Assembly: GCF_001696535.1 (NCBI RefSeq)
Contig: NZ_MBQE01000004.1
Location: 124,001 to 188,000 of the forward strand
From: Stappia indica
Lineage (GTDB): Bacteria; Pseudomonadota; Alphaproteobacteria; Rhizobiales; Stappiaceae
DNA length: 64,000 bases
Reading direction: 5' to 3'
Shown one piece after another: positions 34,467 through 43,700 of the stretch (the stretch's first letter is position 1; each line of letters opens with the position of its first letter). The notes under the pieces were generated by a model that saw nothing but the letters and a program-made list of their open reading frames with translations, searched no databases and was not told where the DNA came from. The translations under genes were made by a program, and so were the position numbers.

Positions 34467-34952
34467 ATGTCCTTCTACATAAACGCGGTCTCGGCCGTTT
34501 CGCGCTTCTTCGGACTGATCGCGATGGTGCTGACGGGAAGCGCCGCGCTGGTCGTCACGCACATGGTCATCGTGCGCTATTTTCTCGGCGGCTCGACCGT
34601 CTGGCAGACCGAATACGTCATCTATGCGCTGGTCGCCGCCACCTTCCTCGGCTCGCCCTACGTGCTGCTCAACAAGGGCCACGTGAATGTCGACCTGCTG
34701 CAGCTGCGCGCCGGTCCCGTTCCCCGCCGGATCATGCAGACCCTGTCGGCGCTGGCCGGCATTGCCTTCTGCGCGCTGCTCGCCTGGTCGGGCTGGATCT
34801 ACTTCCACGAGGCCTGGTCCTACGGCTGGCGCACCAGCACCGTCTGGGCCATCCCGCTGTGGATCCCACTGCTGCCGCTGCCGCTCGGCGTCGGCCTGAT
34901 GGTCCTGCAATACGTGGCTGAAATCATGAAAATTCAGGGAGGCGCGCGATGA
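34467..34952 (+). CDS. matQ: TRAP transporter small membrane subunit (DctQ family)
   Basis: 161 residues with four hydrophobic segments (about 12-35, 48-65, 90-110 and 130-150) and the DctQ-type motif YVIYALVAATFLGSPYVLLNKGHVNVD. It pairs with the large DctM permease to form the membrane domain. The ATG at 34467 is chosen because an upstream in-frame ATG would add a Pro/Gly-rich stretch not found in the family. Its stop overlaps the matM start. Confidence 0.88.
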   Translation: MSFYINAVSAVSRFFGLIAMVLTGSAALVVTHMVIVRYFLGGSTVWQTEYVIYALVAATFLGSPYVLLNKGHVNVDLLQLRAGPVPRRIMQTLSALAGIAFCALLAWSGWIYFHEAWSYGWRTSTVWAIPLWIPLLPLPLGVGLMVLQYVAEIMKIQGGAR

Positions 34953-36265
34953 CGCCCATGCTCTGGGGCGCCGGCGTGCTCGTCGCGCTGCTCGCGCTTC
35001 TCGCGGTCGGAACGCCGATCGCCTTCGCCCTCGGCCTCGTGTCGATCCTCGCCCTGATCCTCGCCGACGGCTGGGGCAGCGTGTCGATCCTCGGCGAGAC
35101 CTTCTTCGGCGGCCTGGCCTCGTTCGGCCTGGTGTCGATCCCCATGTTCATCCTGATGGGCGCGGCCGTTGCGTCCTCGCCTGCCGGCAAGGACCTCTAC
35201 GAAGCGCTCGACCGCTGGCTGAACCGGGTGCCCGGCGGCCTCGTCCTGTCCAACCTCGGTGCCTGCTCGATCTTCGCCGCCCTGTCCGGCTCGTCCCCGG
35301 CCACCTGCGCCGCCATCGGCAAGATGGGCATCCCGGAGATGACCAAGCGCGGCTATCCGAACGAGATCGCCGCCGGCTCCATCGCCGCCGGCGGCACGCT
35401 CGGCATCCTCATCCCGCCGTCGGTCACCATGATCGTCTACGGCATCGCCACCGAGACCTCCATCGGCCGCCTGTTCCTGGCCGGTCTCCTGCCGGGCCTG
35501 ATGCTCACGGTCCTGTTCATGGCCTGGACCATCTACGACTGCCGCCGCCGCGGCGTCGGGCTCGACATGCTCGGCCGCCGCTTCTCCTTCCGCGAGCGCC
35601 TCGAGGTGCTGCCGCGCGTGCTGCCCTTCCTCGGCATCATCGCGGCGATCCTCTACGTGCTCTATGGCGGCGTCGCCACCCCGTCGGAGGCCGCCGGCGT
35701 CGGCGCGCTGTTCTGCCTCATCTTCGTGGCCGTGATCTACCGGCTGTGGAAGCTGTCGCTCTACAGCTCGCTGTTCCGCGACACGCTGAAGGAAAGCGTC
35801 ATGATCATGATGATCATCGGCGCCTCGGAGCTGTTCTCCTTCGCCCTGTCCTCGCTGTTCATCACCCAGACCATCGCGGAGTGGATCTCCCTGCTCGACG
35901 TCAACAAGTGGGTGCTGATGGCGATCATCAACGCCTTCCTGTTGTTCGCCGGCTTCTTCCTGCCGCCGGTGGCGGTGATCCTGATGACGGCGCCGATCCT
36001 GCTGCCGATCATCATCCAGGCGGGCTTCGACCCCTACTGGTTCGCGGTCATCCTCACCATCAACATGGAGATCGGGCTGATCACCCCGCCGGTGGGCTTG
36101 AACCTCTATGTCATCAATGGCATAGCGCCCAACATCACACTGGGCGAGATCCTGCGCGGATCGCTCCCCTATGTCGGGTGCATGGTTGTCGGTATCGTCT
36201 TGCTGTGCCTGATGCCGGAGATCGCGCTCTGGCTGCCCAACCTCCTGATGGGACCCGCCCTATGA
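34949..36265 (+). CDS. matM: TRAP transporter large permease (DctM family)
   Basis: 438 residues, the normal size for DctM, with about twelve hydrophobic segments. Characteristic sequences include SIPMFILMGAAVASS, ALSGSSPATCAAIGKMGIPEM and ITPPVGLNLYVINGIAP. It is the sodium- or proton-coupled ion-transporter superfamily subunit of the TRAP system. Start and stop both overlap neighbouring genes (ATGA with matQ and with matA), so matQ, matM and matA are translationally coupled. Confidence 0.93.
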   Translation: MTPMLWGAGVLVALLALLAVGTPIAFALGLVSILALILADGWGSVSILGETFFGGLASFGLVSIPMFILMGAAVASSPAGKDLYEALDRWLNRVPGGLVLSNLGACSIFAALSGSSPATCAAIGKMGIPEMTKRGYPNEIAAGSIAAGGTLGILIPPSVTMIVYGIATETSIGRLFLAGLLPGLMLTVLFMAWTIYDCRRRGVGLDMLGRRFSFRERLEVLPRVLPFLGIIAAILYVLYGGVATPSEAAGVGALFCLIFVAVIYRLWKLSLYSSLFRDTLKESVMIMMIIGASELFSFALSSLFITQTIAEWISLLDVNKWVLMAIINAFLLFAGFFLPPVAVILMTAPILLPIIIQAGFDPYWFAVILTINMEIGLITPPVGLNLYVINGIAPNITLGEILRGSLPYVGCMVVGIVLLCLMPEIALWLPNLLMGPAL

Positions 36266-37626
36266 GCAGCAGCAGCTTCTTCAACGACCTTCTCGCCTCC
36301 ATCGCCGAGCAGGGCCGCCACTTCCTCGACCTTCGGCGGGACCGTCCGCCGAGCGGCCGGGCGCTTGGCGACCTGTGCGAGGCGCTGCTGTCGGGGCGGG
36401 GCGAGGCCTCCGGCGTCGCCCTCGCCAAGGACGTGCTGGCGAGCTATGCGGCCCTTTCGCCGGAGGGGCGGGCCGAGTTCTTCGACGAGCTCGCCGCCCG
36501 CTTCGGCCCGGACCGCGACAAGGTCGAGGAAGCTGCCCGTGCCGTTCTGGAGGACCCGGCGGACGAAGCGCGCCTGCGCCGGCTCCATGCGGTCTCCGAG
36601 CCGCGCCGGCAGGAGCTGATCCGCCGGCTCAACCTGGCGCCGGGCGGCACTTCCGCGCTGGTCGGCATGCGGCGCGAACTGCTGGCGGGCCTGCGCGAGC
36701 ATCCCGACTGGACCGATGTCGACCGGGACTTCGAGCACCTGTTCTCGTCCTGGTTCAACCGGGGCTTTCTCGTGATGCGCCGGATCGACTGGTCGACCCC
36801 GGCGGTGATCCTGGAGCGGATCATCCGCTATGAGGCGGTGCACGAGATTCGCGACTGGGACGACCTGCGCCGGCGCATCGACGTGCCCGACCGCCGCCTC
36901 TACGCCTTCTTCCACCCCGCGCTCGTCGATGATCCGCTGATCTTCGTCGAGGTGGCGCTGACCAAGGCGATCCCCGACGCGATCCCGCCGATCCTTGCCG
37001 AGCAGCGCAACGGCATCGACGGGGTGGAGGCCAATACGGCGGTCTTCTACTCCATCTCCAACTGCCAGGAGGGCCTGCGCGGCATTTCCTTCGGCAACTT
37101 CCTGATCAAGCAGGTGGTGGAGGAGCTGCGCCGCGACCTGCCCAACCTCAAGACCTTCGTCACCCTGTCGCCGGTGCCGGGCCTGCGTTCCTGGCTCGGC
37201 AAGGCGCTGGCGGAGGAGGGCCACCCGGCGCTCTCGATCCTGACGCCGGAGCTGCGCGAGCTCTTGGCGAACGGCGGCGGCGAGGCGCCGCTGCCGGAGG
37301 AGGCGCGCGAGCCCTTGCGGGCCCTTTGCGCCCATTACCTTGCCCGCGAGAAGCGCGGCGGCCGCAAGCCGCTCGATCCCGTCGCCCGCTTCCATCTGGG
37401 CAACGGCGCCCGGCTGGAGCGCATCAACTGGAACGCCGATCCCTCGCGCAACGGCCTGCGCCAGTCCTTCGGCCTGATGGTCAACTATCTTTACGATCTC
37501 GGCGATATCGAGAAAAACCACGAGGCCTTCGAGGCTCAGGGGACGGTCGCTGCCGCCAGCTCCGTCACCCGTCTGCTGAAATCCGTCCCAGAACTCAGGA
37601 CACAGACACCGGATCCCGTCGCATGA
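36262..37626 (+). CDS. matA: Malonyl-CoA decarboxylase
   Basis: 454 residues, full length for the bacterial MCD family that converts malonyl-CoA to acetyl-CoA and CO2. The helical N-terminal domain spans about 1-170. The acetyltransferase-like catalytic part contains FFHPALVDDPLIFVEVALT, YSISNCQEGLRGISFGNFL and the late VARFHLGNGARLERINWN block with the catalytic His. ATGA overlaps link it to matM before and matB after. Together the five genes reproduce the rhizobial matPQMAB order. Confidence 0.94.
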   Translation: MSSSSFFNDLLASIAEQGRHFLDLRRDRPPSGRALGDLCEALLSGRGEASGVALAKDVLASYAALSPEGRAEFFDELAARFGPDRDKVEEAARAVLEDPADEARLRRLHAVSEPRRQELIRRLNLAPGGTSALVGMRRELLAGLREHPDWTDVDRDFEHLFSSWFNRGFLVMRRIDWSTPAVILERIIRYEAVHEIRDWDDLRRRIDVPDRRLYAFFHPALVDDPLIFVEVALTKAIPDAIPPILAEQRNGIDGVEANTAVFYSISNCQEGLRGISFGNFLIKQVVEELRRDLPNLKTFVTLSPVPGLRSWLGKALAEEGHPALSILTPELRELLANGGGEAPLPEEAREPLRALCAHYLAREKRGGRKPLDPVARFHLGNGARLERINWNADPSRNGLRQSFGLMVNYLYDLGDIEKNHEAFEAQGTVAAASSVTRLLKSVPELRTQTPDPVA

Positions 37627-39140
37627 CGCAAGAAAACCATCTCTTCTCCCGTATCCGCGCCGCCATCCGCAACGAGCAGGCGCCCTTCATCGAAAAGCCC
37701 TCGGGAGAGGTCATCACCTATGGCGGGCTGCTGGCCCGCTCGGCCGCCTATGCCAACGCGCTGGTGGCGCTCGGCGTCAAGCCGGGCGACCGCGTCGCCG
37801 TGCAGGTGGAAAAGTCCGCCGATGCCTTGATGCTCTATCTCGGCACCGTGCGCGCCGGCGCCGTGTTCCTGCCGCTCAACACTGCCTACACTCCGGCGGA
37901 GATCGACTATTTCGTCGGCGACGCCGCCCCGGCCGTGCTGGTCTGCGATCCCGCCCGCCAGGAGGCGCTCGCGCCCATCGCGCAGAAAGTCGGCGCCCGG
38001 GTCGAGACGCTGGATCCCGAAGGGCGCGGCAGCCTCAGCGCTGCGGCGGATGCGGCTGCCACCGACTTCGACGACGTCGCCCGCGGCGCCGACGATCTCG
38101 CGGCCATCCTCTACACTTCCGGCACCACCGGGCGCTCCAAGGGCGCCATGCTCAGCCACGAGAACCTGACCTCCAACGCCTCGGTCCTCGTCGACTACTG
38201 GCGCTATTCCTCGGACGACGTGCTGCTGCACGCCCTGCCGATCTTCCACACGCACGGGCTCTTCGTCGCCACCAACGTGACGCTGCTGGCCGGCGGTTCG
38301 ATGCTGTTCCTGCCGAAGTTCGATCTCGACGAGATCCTGCGTCTGATGCCGCGCGCCACTACCATGATGGGCGTGCCGACCTTTTACGCGCGCCTGCTCG
38401 GCACCGACCGCTTCACCCGCGAGCTCGCCGCCCACATGCGCCTGTTCGTCTCCGGCTCGGCGCCGCTCTCGGCCGAGGTGCACAAGGCCTTCAGCGCCCG
38501 CACCGGCCACGCCATTCTCGAGCGCTACGGCATGACCGAGACCAACATGAACACCTCCAACCCCTACGACGGCGACCGCCGTCCGGGCACCGTCGGCTAT
38601 CCGCTGCCGGGCGTGGAACTGCGCATCGCCGATCCGGACAGCGGCAAGGTGCTGGCCCAGGGCGAGGTCGGCGTCATCGAGGTCAAGGGCCCGAACGTCT
38701 TCAAGGGCTACTGGCAGATGCCGGAAAAGACCGCGTCGGAGTTCCGCACCGACGGCTTCTTCATCACCGGCGACATGGGCCTCATCGACGAGCGCGGCTA
38801 CGTCTCCATCGTCGGCCGCGCCAAGGACCTGATCATCACCGGCGGCTTCAACGTCTACCCGGCCGAGGTCGAGGCGGCCATCGACGAGATCGAGGGCGTG
38901 GCGGAGAGCGCGGTGATCGGCGTGCCCCATGCCGACTTCGGCGAGGGCGTCGTCGCCGTCGTCGCCCCGCACAAGGGCGTCTCGCTCGATCCGGACGCGG
39001 TGGTGACGCCGCTCGCTGAGCGTCTGGCCCGCTTCAAGCAGCCGAAGAAGGTCTACGTGCTGCCCGAGCTGCCGCGCAACACCATGGGCAAGATCCAGAA
39101 GAACGTCCTGCGCGACATGTACAAGGACACGTTCGCCTGA
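37623..39140 (+). CDS. matB: Malonyl-CoA synthetase (malonate-CoA ligase)
   Basis: 505 residues. Class I adenylate-forming enzyme with the AMP-binding motif YTSGTTGRSKG, the ERYGMTETNMNTSNPY motif, TGDMGLIDERGY, and the C-terminal NTMGKIQKN lysine. The LERYGMTETNM region and the operon context mark it as MatB, which makes malonyl-CoA from malonate, ATP and CoA. The ATG overlaps the matA stop. A strong bidirectional terminator follows 25 bases after its stop. Malonyl-CoA made here feeds MatA, and could in principle also supply polyketide synthesis. Confidence 0.94.
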   Translation: MTQENHLFSRIRAAIRNEQAPFIEKPSGEVITYGGLLARSAAYANALVALGVKPGDRVAVQVEKSADALMLYLGTVRAGAVFLPLNTAYTPAEIDYFVGDAAPAVLVCDPARQEALAPIAQKVGARVETLDPEGRGSLSAAADAAATDFDDVARGADDLAAILYTSGTTGRSKGAMLSHENLTSNASVLVDYWRYSSDDVLLHALPIFHTHGLFVATNVTLLAGGSMLFLPKFDLDEILRLMPRATTMMGVPTFYARLLGTDRFTRELAAHMRLFVSGSAPLSAEVHKAFSARTGHAILERYGMTETNMNTSNPYDGDRRPGTVGYPLPGVELRIADPDSGKVLAQGEVGVIEVKGPNVFKGYWQMPEKTASEFRTDGFFITGDMGLIDERGYVSIVGRAKDLIITGGFNVYPAEVEAAIDEIEGVAESAVIGVPHADFGEGVVAVVAPHKGVSLDPDAVVTPLAERLARFKQPKKVYVLPELPRNTMGKIQKNVLRDMYKDTFA

Positions 39141-39165
39141 TCGGTTAGGCCGAGCTCAGATACAG

Positions 39166-39203
39166 AAAGGCCGGCGGTGCGTCTCGCGCCGCCGGCCTTT
39201 TTG
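39166..39203. terminator. Bidirectional intrinsic terminator between matB and the rhodanese gene
   Basis: A perfect 12-bp stem, AAAGGCCGGCGG (39166-39177) with CCGCCGGCCTTT (39189-39200), has an 11-base loop, T residues on the right and A residues on the left. It serves the convergent genes matB (plus) and the rhodanese (minus), which ends at 39211. Confidence 0.9.
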
Positions 39204-39210
39204 CATTTCG

Positions 39211-39774
39211 TTAGAACAGGTTCTCGACGGTGGTCAGGCCCAGCACCAGCCAGTCCTGCATGCCGCCGCGATAATAGTGGATCTTCTCCGCCGGGAAGCC
39301 CTCGCGCACCATCGCGCGGATCGCCTGCGGGCTCTGGCCGCAGGCCGGGCCGTTGCAGAAGGCGAAGACCTCCAGCGCGCCGCTGCAGTCCCACTTGCCC
39401 TGCTCGCCGGAGCAGCCCAGCTCGTCGAGCCGCATCGACACTTCGGTGTAGGGGATGTGGATCGAGCCGGGGATCGTCGACTTCACCCGCCACTCCATCG
39501 TCCGCATGTCGACGACGCGGGCCTTCTCGTCCTGGAGCGCGGCCAGCACTTCCAGCTCGCCGGCCGGCTGCACGCCGGGCACCGGGATCATCGGCTGCAG
39601 CACGCCGCCGATCAGCTGGGTGTCGTTCATCGTGCGGGTGATCTCGACCGGGCCGTCTTCGGTCTGGATGGTGACGGACTTGGTGTCCGGACCAAGATCG
39701 AGGGCCTCTTCCGCGGCAAGCGGAACGGTCGAGGCGGCAAGGCCCATCGCCACGAGGGCGGTCAGAAGACGCAT
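39211..39774 (-). CDS. Periplasmic rhodanese-domain protein
   Basis: 187 residues with a Sec signal peptide (about 1-20, LVAMGLAASTVPLAAEE). The rhodanese fold spans about 65-185: VVDMRTMEWRVKSTIPGSIHIPY is the typical first Asp-Met-Arg region, and the active loop holds Cys140 in FCNGPACGQS with a second Cys at 145. Single-domain periplasmic rhodaneses move sulfane sulfur in thiosulfate or redox metabolism. A GGGAGGAAA ribosome site supports the ATG at 39774. It stands alone, with 176 bases to the chemoreceptor gene end. Confidence 0.85.
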   Translation of the reverse strand: MRLLTALVAMGLAASTVPLAAEEALDLGPDTKSVTIQTEDGPVEITRTMNDTQLIGGVLQPMIPVPGVQPAGELEVLAALQDEKARVVDMRTMEWRVKSTIPGSIHIPYTEVSMRLDELGCSGEQGKWDCSGALEVFAFCNGPACGQSPQAIRAMVREGFPAEKIHYYRGGMQDWLVLGLTTVENLF

Positions 39775-39950
39775 CGGATTTCCTCCCGGTTGGGCCGTCG
39801 TCGCGGGCCCGTTACACATTCATGATTTCGAATGCGTGGCCGTTACGCAAGCCGGAAATGGTCGGGCCTTGCGTTTTGTCGGAAGGAACGGCTGGAAGGA
39901 ACCGAAAGGGAAGGGCGCCCGGCGGTGAGCCGGGCGCCCGTTCCAGGTAT

Positions 39951-41750
39951 CTAGTGACCCTTGCACCGCGCCGCGGAGCCGTCGGCCGCGTCCCGCCGCC
40001 GCTCGAGGCTGCTGAGTTCGGTGTCGAAGGCCTCCGACAGCGCATCGAGCGCGGCCAGCACCTCGTGGCTCGCCTTGTCCAGATCGCCGAGCCGCGCGGC
40101 GGTGGTATCGGCATCGCCGGCCGCATGGGCGGCCAGCACTGCCTTGGCGGCGGCGTGCACCCGCTGATGCGGCGCCTGCACGGCCGTATAGGCCGGATGC
40201 GCGCGGACATTCTCGTTGTCGATCGCATCGTACCAGCGCCCGAGACGGCAACCGTGATGGTCGGGAACGGCGTCGGCGCTCCACTCGGCACGGCCGATCA
40301 CCGTGTCCACCACCTTCTTCTTGAACAGCACGTGGTCGATCTTCGCCATCTCGCACAGCGAGCGGTGCGAGGTCGCATTGAACCAGGTCTGCGCGTTGTT
40401 GGAGAAGCGGTCGTTGCTCGACTGCAGCGTCGCGCTCATCGAGATCAGCTGGCGATCGTTCTCCGCCGCAAGGTCGGCAACGCCGGTAATGCTGACCGCA
40501 ATCTCCTGGCTCGATTCCTTCTGCTGGCCGAGGATCTGCGAGATTTCCTGCATCCGCGCCGAGACTTCGCTGATCTGCGCGCTGATCGAGTGCATCTGCT
40601 CGTTGGCGCCCGAGATCGTCTCCTGTCCGCGCGTTACCGCTTCGCAGGAGCTGTCGATGGCCATCTGCGTCGTGCTCATGCCCGCGCGCAGCGCCGCGAT
40701 GCGCTGGGTGATGTCTTCGGTTGCCTTCGCCGTCTGGGTGGCGAGGCTCTTCACCTCGCTGGCGACAACGGCAAAGCCGCGGCCCGCCTCGCCGGCGCGC
40801 GCCGCCTCGATGGTGGCGTTCAGCGCCAGCAGGTTGGTCTGGCTGGCGATGCTTTCGATCACCGACAAGAATTCGCCGATCTGCTCGGACGCCTTCTGCA
40901 GCTCGGCAAGGTTGGACGAGCTCTCCTGCGCGGTCGCGGCGATCTCGCCCATGCAGCGCGATACGTCGTCCATCGCGCGCAAGCCGTGCGCCACCGCCTC
41001 GTTCGTGGCGTCGGCCTGGCGTGCGGCGCTGTCGCTGTTGCTGGCGATCTGCTCGACCGAGGTGACCAGCTCGGTCGCGGCGGCGGAGATCGCCTGGCCG
41101 CTATCGCGCGCCCTGCGGGTGTTGCGGGAGAAGGTGGCCATGCCGATGGCCACGTCGTTGATGTCGGACACGGTGCCGGCCAGGCTGCGCAGCGAGGCCA
41201 GCTCGTTGTCCATCTTGTTTTCCTGCGCCTGCTGGCGCAGCACGCCGTTCTCGTAGGCGTCGTAGGAGACGATCATGTCGAGGAAGGTGCGGCTGACCAG
41301 CACCTGCAGCGTCTCGGCGAGTTTCGTCGGCTGCAGGCGGTGACGGCTGGCGAGCGCGGGGATCGCCTCCACGAGCAGCCGGCCGTAGGAGGCCAGATAC
41401 CATTTCGGCTCCAGGTTGATGCGCACATGCGCTTCGCCGATCCTCACCGCACGCGCCTCGAACTCCGCGTCCGGCTCGTGGTTGAAGATGTAGTCCCAGT
41501 GGTCGGTCTGGGCGTTCTTCAGACGAGGCACGTTCTCGCCCTTGGCGCCGAGCTTGGGCGCCAGCGAGGGGTGCTTGGAGATGCTGGCATAGAAGCCGTC
41601 GAGGATGTCCGGCATCGCCGGCTTCAGCTTCTGCCACACGGCCTTGGCCTGGTCGGTGGTAAATTCGTCGGCACCGATGAAACCGGCAATCTCCTCGCCA
41701 AAATTCTGGGATTGCTTCGAGGAGGCGGTTTTCCGCGCTGCACTTGCCAT
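39951..41750 (-). CDS. Globin-coupled methyl-accepting chemoreceptor with C-terminal CZB domain
   Basis: 599 residues, no membrane segment, so cytosolic. The N-terminal globin sensor (about 15-180) has the HemAT-type pattern [18 protein letters not shown] with the likely heme-binding His108. The methyl-accepting signalling region follows, with the hairpin tip [23 protein letters not shown] near the middle. The last ~120 residues form a zinc-binding CZB domain: [13 protein letters not shown], then GCRLGRWYD and HQRVHAA. Globin sensors detect oxygen or NO, and CZB domains sense zinc or hypochlorite, so it probably integrates gas and redox/metal signals for taxis. Two GTGAGCTAAC direct repeats lie in its upstream region. 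Confidence 0.92.
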   Translation of the reverse strand: MASAARKTASSKQSQNFGEEIAGFIGADEFTTDQAKAVWQKLKPAMPDILDGFYASISKHPSLAPKLGAKGENVPRLKNAQTDHWDYIFNHEPDAEFEARAVRIGEAHVRINLEPKWYLASYGRLLVEAIPALASRHRLQPTKLAETLQVLVSRTFLDMIVSYDAYENGVLRQQAQENKMDNELASLRSLAGTVSDINDVAIGMATFSRNTRRARDSGQAISAAATELVTSVEQIASNSDSAARQADATNEAVAHGLRAMDDVSRCMGEIAATAQESSSNLAELQKASEQIGEFLSVIESIASQTNLLALNATIEAARAGEAGRGFAVVASEVKSLATQTAKATEDITQRIAALRAGMSTTQMAIDSSCEAVTRGQETISGANEQMHSISAQISEVSARMQEISQILGQQKESSQEIAVSITGVADLAAENDRQLISMSATLQSSNDRFSNNAQTWFNATSHRSLCEMAKIDHVLFKKKVVDTVIGRAEWSADAVPDHHGCRLGRWYDAIDNENVRAHPAYTAVQAPHQRVHAAAKAVLAAHAAGDADTTAARLGDLDKASHEVLAALDALSEAFDTELSSLERRRDAADGSAARCKGH

Positions 41751-41807
41751 TCTTTATCCTTCGCCAGTCGAGACGCTTTGCCGAGGTTTCGGACAGTCGG
41801 GTAAACA

Positions 41808-41828
41808 GTGAGCTAACGGTGAGCTAAC
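41808..41828. repeat. Tandem 10-bp direct repeats upstream of the chemoreceptor gene
   Basis: GTGAGCTAAC occurs at 41808-41817 and 41819-41828, spaced 11 bases apart (one helical turn), 58 bases before the chemoreceptor start on the minus strand. The spacing suits binding of an activator dimer or two repressor monomers near the promoter; no regulator is identified. Confidence 0.4.
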
Positions 41829-42006
41829 AGTTCTGAATTATCGAATGTTTTCGAGCTTTTGCCGGCAACCCGGTCGCCCCGCTTTGGAGCGCAGGGCGAA
41901 TCGCCGATAGTGGCGGGGTTCCCGCGAATGGCCCTTGCAATGCGCAGGCCGGGCTGCCATGCCGGCGGGACCGTTCGACTTTCACCACACGAGACCATCG
42001 GCACGC

Positions 42007-43488
42007 ATGACTGTCAGCATCGACATGGGCGAGGTGAGGGGCGCGGGTTCTGCCGCCTCCTGCCAATTCGATCTCGAGGAGCTGCTCGCAACGCGCCTGC
42101 TCGTCCAGGGCAATTCGGGCTCCGGCAAGTCTCACCTGTTGCGCCGCCTGCTGGAGCAGAGCGCGCCCTGGGTGCAGCAGGTCGTCATCGATCCGGAAGG
42201 CGACTTCGTCACCCTGTCCGAGCGCTTCGGCCATGTCGTCGTCGATGCCGCCGGCAGCGAGCGCGACCTTGCGGTCATCGCAACGCGCGTGCGCGCCCAC
42301 CGTGTGTCCGTCGTGCTCAATCTGGAAGGGCTGGAGCCCGACCGCCAGATGAAGGCCGCCGCCGTCTTCCTCAACACCCTGTTCGAAGCCGAGCGCGACC
42401 AGTGGTATCCGGTCCTTGTCGTCGTCGACGAGGCGCAGCTCTTCGCGCCGGCCGCCTCCGGCGATACGGGCGAGGAGGCGCGCCGCGTTGCCCTCGGTGC
42501 CATGACCAACCTGATGTGCCGCGGCCGAAAGCGCGGCCTCGCCGGCGTCATCGCCACCCAGCGCCTTGCCAAGCTCGCCAAGAACGTCGCGGCCGAAGCC
42601 TCCAACTTCCTGATGGGCCGCACCTTTCTCGACATCGATATGGCCCGCGCCGCCGACCTGCTCGGCATGGAAAAGCGCCAGGCCGAGGCTTTCCGCAATC
42701 TTGAGCGCGGCCATTTCGTGGCGCTCGGGCCCGCCGTCTCGCGCCGTCCCATGACGGTGCGCATCGGCGCGGTGGAAACCGCCGGCCGCGGCGGCGGGCC
42801 GCGCCTGACGCCGCTGCCGCAGGGGCGCCCGGAAGACCTGCAGGACTTGTTGTTCCAGCCGGCCAGCCAGGACGAGCGCGTCGCCGCCGAGCGCCCGCCG
42901 GTGCAGCACGCGATCCCCGCCTCGGAAGTGCTGGAGCGCCTGACCCGCCAGGCCGCCAAGCGGGAGGAGGTCGAAACCGAACCGCTCGACCGCGAGGCGC
43001 AAGACAAGGCGGTGGACGCCGTGATCGCCGAGCTGCTCGGCGACGGCGAGGCCGCGTTCCAGCCGATGGCCGCCCTCTACCAGGACTTTCTCGTGCGCTG
43101 CCGCATCGCCCGCCTGCCGGGCCGCCCGCCGGAACTGCCCGAGTTCCGCCAGCGGGTCGCGCTGGCGCGTGCCGGCGTCGAGGCCAGCGACATCGATCCC
43201 GCCGTCTGGTCGGCCGCCGAAACGGTTGCCGCCAGCCTTCCCGAGGAGATGCGCGGCGTCTACCTGCTGCTTGCCAAGGCGGCGCTGGAGGGGCGTCCCT
43301 GTCCGCCCGACAGCGAGATCGCCCGTGCCTATGGCACGCGCTCGCCGGGCCGCGCCCGCTGGCTCCTCACCCACATGGAGGAGCAGGGCGTGTTGGTCTG
43401 CGCCAACGACCTGCGCGGCAACCGGATCGTCACGCTGACGGACCTCGATTGCCGCACCGCGCCGCAGTCTTCGCGGGCGGTCGGCTGA
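42007..43488 (+). CDS. HerA-like (DUF87) P-loop ATPase
   Basis: 493 residues. Walker A GNSGSGKSHLLRRLL near residue 36 and Walker B LVVVDEAQLF near 139 are clear. DPEGDFVTLSERFG after Walker A and the CRGRKRGLAGVIATQR segment are typical of HerA/FtsK-superfamily helicase-like ATPases of the DUF87 type. The C-terminal ~150 residues include a probable winged-helix part near the end (YGTRSPGRARWLLTHMEEQGVL). Stand-alone genes of this kind are common in alphaproteobacteria; their DNA-linked role is not established. No NurA nuclease is next to it. Confidence 0.8.
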   Translation: MTVSIDMGEVRGAGSAASCQFDLEELLATRLLVQGNSGSGKSHLLRRLLEQSAPWVQQVVIDPEGDFVTLSERFGHVVVDAAGSERDLAVIATRVRAHRVSVVLNLEGLEPDRQMKAAAVFLNTLFEAERDQWYPVLVVVDEAQLFAPAASGDTGEEARRVALGAMTNLMCRGRKRGLAGVIATQRLAKLAKNVAAEASNFLMGRTFLDIDMARAADLLGMEKRQAEAFRNLERGHFVALGPAVSRRPMTVRIGAVETAGRGGGPRLTPLPQGRPEDLQDLLFQPASQDERVAAERPPVQHAIPASEVLERLTRQAAKREEVETEPLDREAQDKAVDAVIAELLGDGEAAFQPMAALYQDFLVRCRIARLPGRPPELPEFRQRVALARAGVEASDIDPAVWSAAETVAASLPEEMRGVYLLLAKAALEGRPCPPDSEIARAYGTRSPGRARWLLTHMEEQGVLVCANDLRGNRIVTLTDLDCRTAPQSSRAVG

Positions 43489-43700
43489 GCCGGTTTTCCG
43501 CCTGCGTTCACAGTAATTTGACCGCCGATATTTGAGCAGTTTGCCCGATTGCTCGCCTTGTCAGTCCTGACAGGCCGGTTTAATCTTCGCGCAATTCTCA
43601 TGCATAGCGCGGTTTCGGTCGTTCGCCGGGGGCTCGGGCCGCATGAACCTCGCCGGCCCGGCCGCCAGAGCCGACCGGTCAGCCTTGGGGTTGTTGCCAG

